In this document: piece after piece, positions 12,151 to 25,079 of the stretch
Numbering within the stretch: the stretch's first letter is position 1
How the letters are laid out: each line of letters opens with the position of its first letter
Origin: Epiperipatus broadwayi
Lineage: Eukaryota > Onychophora > Udeonychophora > Euonychophora > Peripatidae
Direction: 5' to 3'
DNA: 64,000 bases
NCBI GenBank assembly: GCA_028023455.1
Contig: JAQFVV010000182.1
Coordinates: forward strand, 1,798,001 to 1,862,000
The notes under the pieces: generated by a model
Seen by the model: only the letters and a program-made list of their open reading frames with translations
The model's database searches: none
Told to the model about the DNA's origin: nothing
Made by a program: the position numbers and the translations under genes

Positions 12151-14900
12151 AGACTGATTAAATAGATTATCATGTCTGGCAGACTGCATAATATTTGTAG
12201 TAGTAATAAAGAAAATGGCAATGCTAATATTAAAGATTAATATTATTTTTCTAAATAAAAGCATATGAAAAGTGCAATTTCTACTTGATATAAACTTTTT
12301 AAGATCAGCCTAAAGTATAATACTAATAGCTAAGAAGCTGTCAAGATTTAAGGTTAATACAGCTGCTATTAATGAAACTTGATCTTGCAAGAATTAAAAA
12401 AATAATAGACAGGTAAATGGTTAAAAGTTTTTTGAAAGAAAAGAACAACCAATAAAATGAAAAAGTACAGTGTTGAAATTGCTATAAGTCTAATTTAATA
12501 TCATCTATGCTTGGAATTCTTTGATGTATCAATGATAGGCTGTTGAAATTAAAACTTGACTTTCATAATGGTACTCCAATATTAGATCTCAGAGAAAATT
12601 TTTATTCCTTGATGATTGTCATTATTACAGTAATAGTATTAAAAGAATGGAATTTTTCTTCTTGGAAACTTTAATGTAAATGTTGGTACAAATAATAGAA
12701 TTTGCCCAAAAGTTATTGAAAATAACTATTGAAACTGTAAAATAGTTGAATTTTTCAAAAATATATGAACTGACTAGATATAAACATTTCTATAAAGGAA
12801 CATAAATGTATGCATTTTCAAAATAATGGCATTTAATAAATTGCACTATTGATTAGAAGTCAAAATACAAGAGAAAATATGTGAACACTTAAAAACAGAT
12901 TATTGGCTAGATCACAGATTAGTATACTCCAAGATTAAAATAGTAGGAGTATTACAAAATAAACATTATCCCAGTCACATATCCAAGAAAATTGCTATTC
13001 ATTCTTTACAAATATCTACTATACTTGCAAATTTTAATATTATTAAACACTAAAATTGTTAATTTGAACTTTCAGGATTGTCATGTTACTGAGGCATGAA
13101 TTCTTTTAAGAATATGAATACAAGTAAATCTATTCTTGGTGTTCATCTAAGAAAAAGAATTATGATTAGTTTTCTGACAATGATATTATTAGTGATTGAT
13201 TGAAATGAAATGTGCAGTGTATATTGTATAATAAATGTAAAGAATTAAAGACAGAAATTCAATAACTAACAAGAAGGCTTAAAAATAATTGGTGGATTAA
13301 AACTGTAAAGAAGATACAGATATTCAATAATCATTGTTGATAATATTCACTCTAGATCCCTTTTTTTATGCATTAAAAACAACATATGAATCTAAGAAAT
13401 TATTTTGAACAGATGGGAGGAATTTTTTTTTTGAATAATAGAAGAATTAAAATAACATCTTTTAAGAATACATCTTTAACTATTGATTTAGATTGGACAA
13501 ACTATCCAATTTAGTAAAGTCAAAGCAAAGTCTTTGTAAGCTTAAAAATGAAAGACTACAGAAGATGAAGAGATATCTGGAAAAGTTTTGAAATATAGTA
13601 GTGATAATTTAGCTTCAAAAATATTGGAAATTATTTTAGAAATATGTGATACATAAAGTTGTGCCATCTGGTCTTAGGGATAACTTGATTATTCCAATTT
13701 TGAAATAAAAGGAATAGACAAGATTGCAGTAATTATCTGGGAATAGCATAATTATCCAGTTCTGAGTCATACATGATTGAATATCAGATTCAATGTGGTT
13801 TACAGAATCAAAAATTAAACATAGTTTTCATTGCAAAGAAAATGTAAGAAAAGTGTCAGGAATAAAACAATGACTTATATACTGCTTTTATTGAATTGGT
13901 CAAGGTATTTGACTCACTTAATCAAACAAGTCTATGACATTTTTAAAAATTAATTAACTGTCCAGTTTATTCATTTTATACAGTTGTTATATGATGGTAT
14001 AAAAGAGGATTATTGCTACAGGAAAAATATCTGGCATTTGAAATAAAAGCTAATGTTAAATAAGAATGTATACTTGCTCCAATGTTGTTTTCAATTTTTA
14101 TAATAGCAGTTTTTTGAAAATGTGCTTAAATGAATCAGGAATCATGATAGGTTTGATAATGAAATTTTTAATCTGAATCAATTAAAAATGAAAACAGACA
14201 CTTCATTCTCTTGGATTCTAGATTTCCAATATGCTAATAATTGTGCTAATTTTGCCAGTTGAGAAGACAAATGTATTTAATGTTCAGAATTTAACAGATA
14301 AAGACTTTAGTAATTAATGTTAAAAAACTCAAGTTATCAGTCAGTGATGAAAGAAAGATCTTCAGCAACTTTTAGCTTAAATAGTTATTAACTTAATAAT
14401 GTAACCAATTTAATAATCTTGATAGCTTTTGAAATAAAATGCTACACTTAGATGTTGAGGTGCAGCAAAGATACACTGCTTTTACCAAATTAAAAGATAG
14501 GAAAATTTCATCATAGGAAAATAACTCCTGCAATTAAATTAACTATATATAGAGCTGTTATTTTATCTAATATGTTGTATGGAAGTGAGACTTGGGTACT
14601 TCAATAATGCAGCATAAAAGCATTAGAAAAATCTCATTCAAAGATGCTCCTTAAAATATAATGGCAGGATAATAAGGCCAATTAATATATTCTTTACCTT
14701 GCTACAACTATTATAAAAGCACATCTTTATTGGATTGAGTATATAAAATGAATGAATAATACAAGACTCCCTGAAAAGATGCTTTATAATGAATTTGATC
14801 AGTTTTCTTTGAAGATTATTGTTTCAAAGATAGTCTAAATAAATAGAATGTTGTTTTCATTGGTAAAACATAAGACAGAATACATTGGAAAGCTATAATT
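12150..14900 (+). mobile_element. Degenerate LINE, clade differs from the RTE-like copies
   Basis: Non-LTR retrotransposon remnant with domains in order. Endonuclease pieces: AAINET near 12,364; FLLGNFNVNVGT at 12,655-12,690; LDHRLVY at 12,907-12,927. Reverse transcriptase pieces: IELVKVFDSLNQ at about 13,890-13,925 (motif A, with the second Asp kept); KANVKQECILAPMLFS near 14,050; and DFQYANNCANFA at 14,221-14,256, where the usual YADD is YANN. After these come LYGSETWVL at 14,575-14,601 and LPEKMLYNEF near 14,770. Stops are frequent and no long frame remains, so the copy is old. This resembles the LINE ORFs commonly annotated as endonuclease-reverse transcriptase in animals. I do not assign a named clade. 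Confidence 0.8.
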
Positions 14901-16380
14901 ATATGGTGTTGAAGTATTTTAAAAATGTTTTTTCTACCAAAAAAGTTAGAAGACTGCATCACAAAATATCAATTAAACAGAAAAATCGATCAGCATCCTA
15001 TATATGTGAATGTATTTGTGGTTCACAGTTTGGTTTGCATAATCATCATAAAACTCATTTCTAGTATATTTTTAAAAAAATCTCTACATGTTTTTTTCAT
15101 TCATATAGTTTAAGTAAGACATGTAAAAGGGCAGTATAGAGATTTTTTGGGGTTTCAATTACACAACAATTTTTATGTCAATCGAAAGCTTGATTTAAAT
15201 TAGAATAAAATAAAGTTATTTGAACTTGAAATAAATATTAATTTATGAGTCAATCCTTTGTTATGAAGTTAATTTCAGGACTGCACAGTAAATAAAAGTA
15301 TTTATTAAAAAATATGTTTATCTCTATTTATTTGTCTTTTTATATTATTCTCTTGGAGATGGAATGGCCACAATCATTTGCAAAGTAGTTGCTGCTGTTC
15401 TTGATTATTATTATTACTATTATAAAAAAAATCATAGAATATTCTAAAAAAAAAATTCAAAGAATTAATTCAATAAATAACATTTAATTAATAAGCTGTT
15501 TTTAGCCATAATTTTTTTATAGATACTCTTTAAGTTTAGAATCACATATTATAGTGGAAGCTATAAAAATATTATTTGATGATGATAAATATTTATTGGT
15601 GTTTAATATTATCATTTTTCAATTAAACAGTTATTATATACTGATATCATAGATAAAATAATGACTTTAAATAGAGGTATCAACTTTTTGGAAGAGAAAA
15701 TCATTTATAAAATTTTGTAATATATGATGTACTGAAGGAGGTAAAAAAATAACTTTATTGCATCAATAATTTTCAAACTGCAAGTAATGCTTCTTATGGA
15801 CAAGAGAATCAACTCTCATACAGTTTTAATGTTACTAATTACCATATTGGTATTTAAGTTGTAACTTTTAAAATAAGTATGTATGATTTAAAAAAGGAAG
15901 GAAAAAAGGAGGTTTTTCATAAACAAATGTAAAAAATCAAAGAGATATTGGACTTGTAGATCATGATTTGGTCTTGATAAATTATAAAAAAAATTATCAT
16001 TCATTTTCATATTTTTCAATATTGAAAGTCCTGAATTAAAAAAAATAATAATAATACAATTTTCTCTTTTGCTTTTTCTTCTACCAATAATAAAAGAAAT
16101 ATTTAAAACAATGTCTCTAAATGAGGTTTTTTTAAAAAACATATTATGGCATTTTTAAAATTAATACTATCATTCTCAATTACCCCCCCCCCCATTCCCA
16201 ACTTCCTAAAAAAGAGAGAGAGAGACTGGTTATATAAAATATAGTTTTTATAATCGGGACAAAAAATATATAGAAATTTTCTACAAAAAACAAATCTAAA
16301 ATTATCTGTTGTTTTAAATATTATTTATTTTATATTAAATTACACTTACTAAAAACAAAAATTTAAACGCAGATGTATTT
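14901..16380. other. AT-rich DNA, no gene seen; C11 run
   Basis: No coding similarity. Contains an eleven-base C run at 16,183-16,193 followed by a short GA repeat at 16,216-16,225. The open frames at 14,925 and 15,888 have no recognisable family. Confidence 0.45.
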
Positions 16381-17090
16381 TAATCTGCATACCATGCACA
16401 ATAATATAGGCTTTTTATTGTAGCTAAAATGTAGTGTACTGTAAAGTATTAAATGTAAGATATGATATATAGTTATGCAGTTGGCAACATAATCAATTTG
16501 TTATGATATAGTTAGTTTTGTATTTACCATGTGATCTTGGGCAGACTGATACAGAATATGATTATGACTAGCATCATAAAATGGCTTATAAAGAGTTTTA
16601 TAATGTACATTATCTGTAATAGCCTTTTAATATAATTATTATGTAGTGTACAATAAAGTACTATATATTAGATGAGTAAAACGACACAATCACTTCATTT
16701 TGGTACAGTTTTCTGATCAATCATGGATTAGATCAATACAATTTTATCATTTGATACCTCTCAAAAAAGTTTTGAAAGTTTTTACAATAGATATTATCTG
16801 CAACAAAGCTTTTATTGACTTGAAGTATTATACATTACATATTTAATAATATATTTGTTGTTATAGAACTTCTTCAGTGTTAATTATTTATTTATCTGCA
16901 AACAAAAAAAACCCCACATGATGGATGTACATTTACTATACAGTTATACCACTGTCAACTCAATTACTTAGTTTTGATAGCTTGTTTTGTGTTTACCACA
17001 TTAGCTTAGGTATATCAATATAATTACCATCATTTTGCTGTACTTTAAAAATGTTATGAAGAACTTATAGAGCATCCATCTACCATAACT
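16380..17090 (+). repeat. Degenerate tandem repeat, unit ~180-230 bp, about 3-4 copies
   Basis: Motifs return in the same order: ATTATCTG, then CTTTTTATTG, then GTAGTGTAC-GTAAAGTA-TA, then ATAGTTAT-CA, then TTGTGTTTACCA, then TGATACA and CATCATTTTG-like text, then AAAAATGTTATGAAGAG-like text. Full or partial units start near 16,400, 16,605, 16,795 and 16,895. Units are well diverged and the third is truncated. No coding frame crosses units. Confidence 0.6.
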
Positions 17091-17261
17091 TTGAATAGAT
17101 GTATGTTAAGATGAAAAATATTAATTTAATCTTATTAAAATGTATTTTTAAATCCAATTATTGAAGCTCTTTATTCTAAATCATTTGAATTGGATACAAA
17201 ATTGCTTATATCATCTAAAAACAAGATGATTTACAAAAACAATTTTATAATAGTAATATTA

Positions 17262-17630
17262 ACGATTAAGCCAATGCACATGCGCTTTAAAGATAAATTA
17301 TAAATGAATACTCTCAATTTTTCCAGACACAAGATGAATCCACCCATTCTTTCGATCCAAATGTTTATGTATGGGCAAATCTTAAGTGTGTGAAATTAAG
17401 AGCATGAAGGTGTTACACGATCACTTTAAATTACATTTGTTATGTTTGAACGAATGACACTTGCGAAATCTTTACAATTTACGAACCGTCATTCTTTAAT
17501 TGAAATTAAACATATATAATATTATTTTATATAGCGCTATGTTTTTTATGTAATAGTAATATTAGCGATTAATCTAATGCACATGCGCTTTAAAGATAAA
17601 TTATAAATGAATACTCAATTTTATGTAAAA
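17262..17630 (+). repeat. Relative of the 7.3-kb foldback, with ~70-bp direct repeats
   Basis: The sequence TAATAGTAATATTA-CGATTAA followed by AATGCACATGCGCTTTAAAG and ATAAATGAATACTC appears twice in direct orientation, near 17,262 and near 17,560, about 295 bp apart. The region after the first copy also matches the arm of the 7.3-kb foldback (ATCCAAATGTTTATGTATGG). TATATAGCGCTAT lies just before the second copy. Likely a non-autonomous element or nested pair. Confidence 0.65.
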
Positions 17631-17639
17631 ATAATATCT

Positions 17640-18290
17640 AATGAATTTTTTGACTTCAAAAATATTGCTACAGTATTTTAACAAAAAATAAAATAAATAT
17701 TATGTTTAAATAAAACAAATAAATAAATAAAAAAAAGAATAAGTAAAATAATTTAATTATTTTAATTTAGCATGGAGTCAGTTTAGAATCTTTTTAATAA
17801 GCACTTGTAGAATGTTGCTAATATTTAGTTAACGGGACTATAAAAAATAAACAAGATGGAAAAACAATACAAAAAATATAGTTAAATCATGTTCATTTTT
17901 TGATAAAGCAACAACAAATGATAATTGTACTGTTTGATCTCCATATAACATAAATCTGAAATTATTTGAAATTCTTGAATCAATATTAATCTAAAAATTT
18001 ATCTAATTAAATCAGTTTTATGAATTTTAACTTGAATGGCAATTAAACTCTGATTATATATATATTTAAAAATGTGTTTACTATCAAAAAAACTAAAAAA
18101 GTATAATATGTTTTATTAAATAATAAATGATCAACCTTCTTATTTTCAGAGATGACTGGAGATGATTATGTGAAAGAATCAGAATAATGAATGTATCGTA
18201 CAAAAAAGTATAACAATGACTATACATTAAAAAGAAGATGCACAATTAAATCATTTGTTATGATATCAAATAATATTTTGGAGAGGGCGA
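17640..18290. other. AT-rich DNA, no gene seen
   Basis: Simple A/T sequence. Nothing recognisable apart from short poly-A and TA tracts. Confidence 0.4.
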
Positions 18291-18299
18291 GTATTTCAA

Positions 18300-19900
18300 A
18301 ATCAAAAAACTGAAGATATGTGACAAAGGCAAAACTCTCGATACAGTAGTGCTATCCAGTGTAATCCAGACTAATCAAGGTATGCAAGAGGGTTTTGCGT
18401 AAAATCCCTATCTGGTGCCTGCTCATCCAATATCCCCAGACTAGTTTCTAGTTTCTGGATTTCATCAATGAAGAGCCTTGGATCTGAGAGTACTGTATCT
18501 AGATCTTAGGACCTAACACAACTTTCCAGCAGGCAACCTTTTAGTTAATTATAAAGCTAGGAATCCAAAATAAAATCACAATTATGTTTTTAAGTCGAGT
18601 TCATTTGCTTGTATAGTTGTACATGAAGGTGTCTTTGGTTCTTTAACAACTATAGTCACCATCATTTCATTATAATTGGTATTAAACTACTAAACATCAC
18701 CTAATCACCATTCCCTGCTTACACAAGATGTTAAAACAGAGGCAATACAGAAGTGCCATGCATTACAAGGCAGAGAAATCAATGGGAACAAGAAGGTTTG
18801 TGTATAAAATCCCTATATAGTATCTACTCATCCAATATCACCAGACTAGTTTATGGCTTTCAACAGTGAGAAGCCTTGGATCTGAGTGCAGCAACCAGAT
18901 CTTAAGATCTAATGCAATCCATTCAGCAGCATGTTACCTTTTAAGTTAATTATAAAGCTATGAATTCAAAATAAAATCACTATAATGTTTTCAATTCAAG
19001 CTCCTTTGCTTGTATAGAAATCTGGATCCAGTTCAGCATCTATACATTAAGGTTGTCTTTGGTTCTTTAATAACCATAGCATCATTATCCCATTAGGCAG
19101 AAATGGTATTAAACTATTAAACATCACATGATCAGCATTCCCTATGGGTACACAAACCACAATTATGATTTCATTTTGGATTTATAACTTATAGTTAATT
19201 AAAAAGGTAAAAAGTGGCTGCTGGAGGATTGCATTAGATCTTAAGATCTAGGTGCACTGCACTCAAATCCAAGACTCCTCATAGATGAAAGCCACAAGCT
19301 AGAAACTAGTCTGGGGATATTGAATAAGTAGGCATTAAAGAGGAGATTTTATGCACAAACCTTCTTGTACCTATTGATTATCCTGACTGTTTGGTGATTG
19401 AGATATTTAGTGATTTAATATCAATCCTGTCTAATGAGATGATCGTGATTATGGTTATTAAAGAATCAAAGCCATCAAAATGTACAGATACAAACTGGGT
19501 TCAGATCTATATGACTATACAAATGAAAAAGCTTAAATTGAAAACATTATAGTAATTTCATTTTGGACTCATAGCTTTATATAGTTAGTTTAAAAGATAG
19601 CATGCTGCTGGAGAATTGCATTAGATCCTAAGATCTAGAGACAATGCTCTTAAATCCAAGGCTTATCACTGATAAAAGCCACAAGCTAGAAACTAGTCTG
19701 GGGATATTGGATGAGTAGGCACTAGATAAGGATTTTATGCACAAAATCTTCTTGCTTCCACTGATTACTCTGGTTTGCACTGGGTATAAAGATTTTAGGC
19801 ACAAATCTCTTGCATCTATTGATTACTTTAGCTTGTACTGAATGGCATCACTGTATGAAGAGTTTTGACTATGTTTTAACAGCTATGTAAGCATAGAGAA
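18300..19900. repeat. Cluster of ~430-bp units in direct and inverted order
   Basis: A GC-richer block built from one unit. Landmarks in the unit are AATCCCTAT, CTCATCCAATATCCCCAGAC, TAGATCTTA-GATCTA, CAGCAGC, ACCTTTTAGTTAATTATAAAGC, and TGTCTTTGGTTCTTTAA. Copies at about 18,325-18,740 and 18,745-19,155 face forward. Copies at about 19,158-19,395 (truncated), 19,396-19,795 and a stub to about 19,880 face backward, so the block is a large imperfect palindrome. The 14-base palindrome AGATCTTAAGATCT is at 18,897-18,910, and a 16-base version is at 19,235-19,250. No open frame. Confidence 0.8.
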
Positions 19901-20293
19901 TGGTCATCATGTGATGTCTGTGGCAAGGGTAAAAGCAGTGAAATAAATAATAAATTCAAAAAATTAACCAAAAAATCATCCAAACTTCTACTTAAAAGCT
20001 GAATCAAAAATAGTTATTAAAAATTGAATTAGAAAAGAATAGAATAGTTTTAGAGATATTTGTTAAATAAAAAATGAATGAACGTAACCTCTGATTTTGT
20101 TGACTGGTCTCTTTGAGATTGATATGTAAATGTCCTTCTTTTTGTAAATGATTCTTATGGTTTGTGAATAAAATTTCCTTTTGAAAGATAAAAAATGAAT
20201 GATGAAAGTAATTCATAAATATATGTGCAAACTCAAAGATTTTGACTTGTTATAAAAGTGTATTAGTTTTCTAAAGGGACACTATCTGAGATT

Positions 20294-20428
20294 AAATCTA
20301 ATAGAAACTATCAAGCATTGGTGGTCGAGAGGTCAGCGACAGCTGCTTTACAAGCAGTTGTCCCGGGTTGGCGGTTGCTTTCAGGCTGATGCTATGACAC
20401 ATGAGACAAAAAAAATCTAATAGAAACT
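20294..20428 (+). mobile_element. tRNA-derived SINE (103 bp) with 16-bp target-site duplication
   Basis: The core at 20,310-20,412 is far more GC-rich than its surroundings. It contains a tRNA-like start (GGTGGTCGAGAGGTCAGCGA), an anticodon-type hairpin GCTGC-TTTACAA-GCAGT whose loop would read UAC (Val-like), then GTCCCGGGTT, and ends in a short A tract. The 16-base repeat AAATCTAATAGAAACT flanks it exactly (20,294-20,309 and 20,413-20,428). SINEs of this kind are transcribed by RNA polymerase III from internal boxes and moved by LINE enzymes. The B box (GGGTTGGCGG) is altered from consensus. Exact flanking repeats imply a relatively recent insertion. Confidence 0.9.
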
Positions 20429-21032
20429 TGACATTTTTTTCAAACAGCTGAAGATTTTCAAACAAATTTAATATTTATTTCAATAGCCAATCAAGTTTTC
20501 CAGTAAATTATTGATTAGTATGTGAGTATCCATTTATTCTTAGACAGAAGGTAAAATAAGAGGATGAGGGGAGAAATTTTCCTATCATTAGTGGATACTC
20601 CGGATAAACAAAGTCGTTTTTGAAGTGAAAATGAAAAGACCCTTGACCAGGAGTGGATACTATTTAAGACTATTTATTGATATGTGTTAAACTTTTTTTT
20701 TTTTTTTTACAAAACATGTTTTGAAATGGGTGCATTCAAATGTATATAATTACATATCTGTGCAAAAAATCCTTTATAAATAAGTCTGAAAAAAATATTT
20801 TTAGATGAGATCTGCTGTAAAATTTTAAAAAGTTGATTTAGCAGCTGGTGTTATGGTTGACTTATCACGTTTATCACTTTAAAAAAAAAAGAAGATAAAA
20901 AAAGGCATATTATTAATCGAAGTAAAATTATCATTACATGATATACTTATAACAGAAAACCTTTCCGTCTAAAAAATAAAAATACTTTAGATCAATAATA
21001 ATTAACTACTCTTTTTTATTATTATTACACAA

Positions 21033-21190
21033 AACATAGATTATTATTTAGTAATATTACAGCAATGGTTTATAATCTATTTTGGCCATGAATATGAGGG
21101 GAAAAAACCTTAGGCCTAGATTAATTTAATTTAATTATTTTTGTTACTACTGACAGCTTCTTCTTCAGCGTGTTAAAGCGTTTATATATA
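21033..21190 (+). repeat. Dispersed repeat (TTTGGCCATGAAT family), copy 1
   Basis: Begins TTAGTAATATTACAGCAATGG, then TTTATAATCTATTTTGGCC, AGGCCTAGATTAATTTAATT and ACAGCTTCTTCTTCA. The same order, with small indels, is at 25,985-26,130 in the same orientation. Non-coding; termini not defined. G10 lies downstream at 21,325-21,334. Confidence 0.75.
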
Positions 21191-21199
21191 CTAAAACAT

Positions 21200-21955
21200 A
21201 AATAAGAAATTATATTTTTAAAAAGTACAATCTTTATTAAGATGATTGAAACATTTTAAAAAATAGTAAATCAGTAATATACGTACAGGCAATTGACGTT
21301 TAAGATTCTGGTTCGATTATGGGAGGGGGGGGGGCATAATTAATTAATTTATGAATTACTATTCAACCTGTGAAGATTATTATACAATGACTAAACTGCT
21401 CTTGAACTAATCTTCAACCAGTGTGAAATTCCAAGAAACCAGTGAATGACGACAGAAAGTGAAGGTGGCAATGTTTTAGAAATAATAATAAAAAACAATG
21501 AAATGTATTTAATAAAAATAGATATTTATAGATCAGAATATTAGTAATAAAGTTAATGCCATTAATATTTTTCAAATCGAATAAAGAGATCATCTTTGAG
21601 AATAATTATATTTAATAATAACAGTACTAGGCTATTGAGTTTTCATATATTAATTGCAAGTGATTTTAATAATTCTATTTCCAATCATTTAGATTGTAAT
21701 TTCAAATTACATTTTGTTTATTAAAGATCAAATTAACTGAAAATCACTGAATTGTAAAGGAAAGATTTGGCATATATTTATCCACTTGATAAAATCAGGG
21801 AATTGTTCCATTTAAATATTCTAACCTGAAAATATGAAGCTGAGATTAAAAAAAAAACTTGCCTAAGAAAGTATTAGATGGAAATAGAGATAAGAAAATA
21901 CCTGCAATTTCTACTTCTGCCAAATCATAATTATGGCAAGCATGTCATATCTACG
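21200..21955. other. AT-rich DNA, no gene seen
   Basis: Nothing recognisable except the G10 run at 21,325-21,334. Confidence 0.4.
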
Positions 21956-21959
21956 ATTT

Positions 21960-22075
21960 ACATTGTGAACTTTTGCCTACTATACTTCAAGAAACAGTTG
22001 AACCAGAAGATAACATTACATTGTGAACTTTTGCCTACTATATTTCAAAAAACAGTTGAAGCAGAAGATAACATT
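21960..22075 (+). repeat. 58-bp tandem duplication
   Basis: Two adjacent units (21,960-22,017 and 22,018-22,075) each begin ACATTGTGAACTTTTGCCTA and end AGAAGATAACATT, differing at a few positions. They lie inside an 80-codon open frame (21,878-22,120) with no recognisable family. 58 is not a multiple of three, so the duplication is not protein-preserving. Confidence 0.9.
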
Positions 22076-22099
22076 TTGTGTGTCTTCAGTGAAGCATTA

Positions 22100-23870
22100 A
22101 GAAAATCACCATGCTGCTAAATAGGCCTCAGAAGCAATAAATCTCATAATTTGTTGAATGATTTTATTATTTGTAAAATGTGCATGGTCAATAGGCATTA
22201 AAAAGGAGTGAAATTTAAATAAGTTATAGTATTCAGAATATATATTTCTTGCAGATAGTTAGAAATTTAATACTGTTAATGTAAATACTATATGGTATGA
22301 ACAATTTATTACATTTAATAATTGAAAAATTTAATTTATAAATATAAAATATTCTGACCTCCCTTGGTAAAAATATATATATTTTCTTATCATACATAAT
22401 TACCATAGCATCTGTAAATGCACATATATTAAATTTATGAAACAATTGGAACATATTAAATCTTCAAAATGCTGTCAACATTATTCCATCATCAATCATT
22501 ACATAATAAAAAAATCAAACCCCCCTTGCCCTGCTCAAAATATATTTAGTCTAGAGATCAAATTAACTATATTTATAGGTAGAGTTAGAATATCTCAATC
22601 AATATGTCTTATCAATAATAACTGTATGATAAATTAATTCTTTGTAAAAACACTTCAATATTAAGGGCATATACTCAGATGTATTAATGTGTATTTTTTT
22701 ACTATTAAATAATAATCTATGTTTAACATTAAATATAAATAGTGTTATAATCTGCTTAAATTTTGTTTACTGTGATTTATTTAATCTGCTCAACATTTCT
22801 GCATATGTACATTTTTATAATTACACAAATTGATATAATCTGACATTGAAGCATTGATAAGATCATGGTTAATATGTAAATATATATATATATTAAATCC
22901 AATTTGCTAATGCTAATTTTAACAAAATTTAAATCATACCAATCAACAAATTCATGCCAAAAAAAACTTACGAATTTTGATATCACCAAAATAACTAAGA
23001 AATCTAGACTTCCAAGATGATCATTTTATGGCTTACAAAGCATTCAACAACTGTTTGCAGAGCAATCTGTTAGCATTCTAACATAATATACAAAGATCTT
23101 TTATTTATAAATATCAACCTTAAGACATTAAATTTGTCAAATAGGTCTTGGGTTTGATATTTATAATAGCTTTAACATTATATACCAATTACTCTGTAAC
23201 CTCAGTTGATGAGACTTTTAAGTCATGAAATGATCATCCTAAAAGTGTGATGCCAAAATTGTTGAGTTTGTTAGGTGCAAATTTATTGGTTGGTATTATT
23301 TAAATTTTAATAAAAAAAAATTTTATATAAAGAAGCAATAATCATTATGTATTTCCCTTTTATTAATTATTAATATATTCACAATAAATAAATGAAAAGA
23401 CCGTGTGCGTTTTAATATAGTGGTAGAGAGCTAGGTTCAAAAATTTAATAAATGCCATTTATGTTTTGAGACTATTATAAGACCTCCTAAGCAACTAAAG
23501 ATTCAGTTATTATTTCCATTATTATTTAAAAAAATAAGATACTGAGAATGTCAAATAAAAAAATAAATTCAGCTAGTATCAGAAAAGTTTAATATTTATT
23601 CACAGAAATTTAAAAAAAAAAAGTGACTACTATCTAAATTACTAATGAGACAAATTGTTGTTCATGATTTGTACCTGCTTAGATGCCAAGTTTAGGTTCT
23701 CTCAGCAATATAATAATTTAAAAACTCAGCTATACATTAGAGAATTGAATTTTTTTATTTCAATTACATTATAAAATGCAAATACAATATATAAAACATT
23801 ACTAAATATCAAAAACAAAAAAAATATTGTTAATAATTTTTGAATTTACTGGAAGTTATTTTTTATTTGA
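22100..23870. other. AT-rich DNA, no gene seen
   Basis: Several 60-75 codon open frames on both strands (around 22,233-22,989) lack any domain, splice context or composition shift, and are expected by chance at this base composition. Confidence 0.45.
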
Positions 23871-24760
23871 GAAAGGCATTGAATTTTAAATGATAATGTC
23901 CGCTTTGTGTTCTACTTTTTTGGATTTTGGGGCAATTTTATTGCGGATTCTGAAAAATTCTCTCTCTAGAAATCAAACTTTTTTCATTTGTTGAACTGGT
24001 TGTTTGTCTCAAAGGATTTATGCATTATATATACATCCATAATTTTTTTTAATCATTTCTTAACAGCATTAATCAAAAATTAAATGCCTGAATTTATTAG
24101 TTACAGAGTTTATTATCTTTTATTATGCTCAGTTCTGTTGAAATGCATCTTTTTTAAAAGACCTTAATTCATAGTATTCTCAATCTTTAATTTTCTTTGC
24201 AATGTTTTCATCTTCGATTTCTAAATTTCAATTAGACAAGTTTTGCATGTTTTCCTTCCATGAAAGTCATCAGCTGATAAATTTTATAGCTTCTGAATCA
24301 AATCATGACTTATTTTACAAGCTACACATCCATATAGAAATACAATTTTTAAATTATTTCGGAAACTATCAATTTTGTTTAAATTTTCATTTCTATATAT
24401 ATTAGCTACAAAATGGATAATAAGCATATTTCTAACCTTTTTTATTCTATTTTTAATGACTTCTGCATTACTATTTGAGATTAATAAAGCTTTTTAGATG
24501 GCAGAACCTGTCCATTTCTTTAAGATTTGGAATATCAATTTTTAATTGTATTGTAGTCATTTGCCAAGTTCAACTTTTTAAAAAAATTAATAGACCATTG
24601 AATTACTGTAAAGTTTTTCATAGCCATTTACATTTTCAAATTCAAAATTATTATTATATATCTCTAATTAAATACCAATCTATATTGGAGACAAGTTATA
24701 TTAATAAAGGGGACTGGAGATATATTCAATATACATTTAGTTTAAGTAAATAAAATGTAA
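23870..24760 (-). pseudogene. Possible very degenerate LINE reverse-transcriptase tail
   Basis: On the minus strand, around 24,290-24,345, the reading LKIVFLYGCVACKIS resembles the LLYGCETW segment found after the RT catalytic motifs in several LINE clades. Text on either side does not align convincingly. The two plus-strand open frames here (24,202-24,405 and 24,475-24,753) show no family resemblance. Confidence 0.25.
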
Positions 24761-25002
24761 AATATCTAGCTTCAATAGAAACTGAAATTATTAATTAGAT
24801 ACAAAAAAAAAAAAAACAACTGTCAACTATATCTACTGAATATCATAAAGACAGAAAAAAATGATTGCAACAGATGGCAAGGTTAATTATCATTACTACT
24901 TTCAGATTTCTTTTAAAATTATTATATATTAAAATATACTTTAAAATTTTTATTGAATTCACTTAAGAATTTTGGAAGTTGTATAATGAATTACATTTTT
25001 TA

Positions 25003-25014
25003 CCCCCCCCCCCC
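25003..25014 (+). repeat. C12 homopolymer
   Basis: Twelve C followed by ACCAA. The same TA-C12-ACCAA context recurs at 63,214-63,232, so the run may belong to a shared element end rather than being independent. Confidence 0.85.
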
Positions 25015-25079
25015 ACCAAGCTTCATTTATATTAATTTATCAAGTAAATTATCATAATTTCTCGTAAGTTTTTAATTAA

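Noticed and set aside
18300-19900. CRISPR-like array
   Set aside because: Units are about 430 bp, diverged and in both orientations, with no short regular repeats or unique spacers, and the genome is eukaryotic.
20310-20412. Functional tRNA-Val gene
   Set aside because: The acceptor stem and T-loop do not pair properly, and the exact flanking duplications and A tail indicate a SINE.
22233-22989. Short open frames on both strands as genes
   Set aside because: 60-75 codon frames rich in Ile, Phe, Lys and Asn are expected by chance in such AT-rich DNA. No splice sites, motifs or composition shift.
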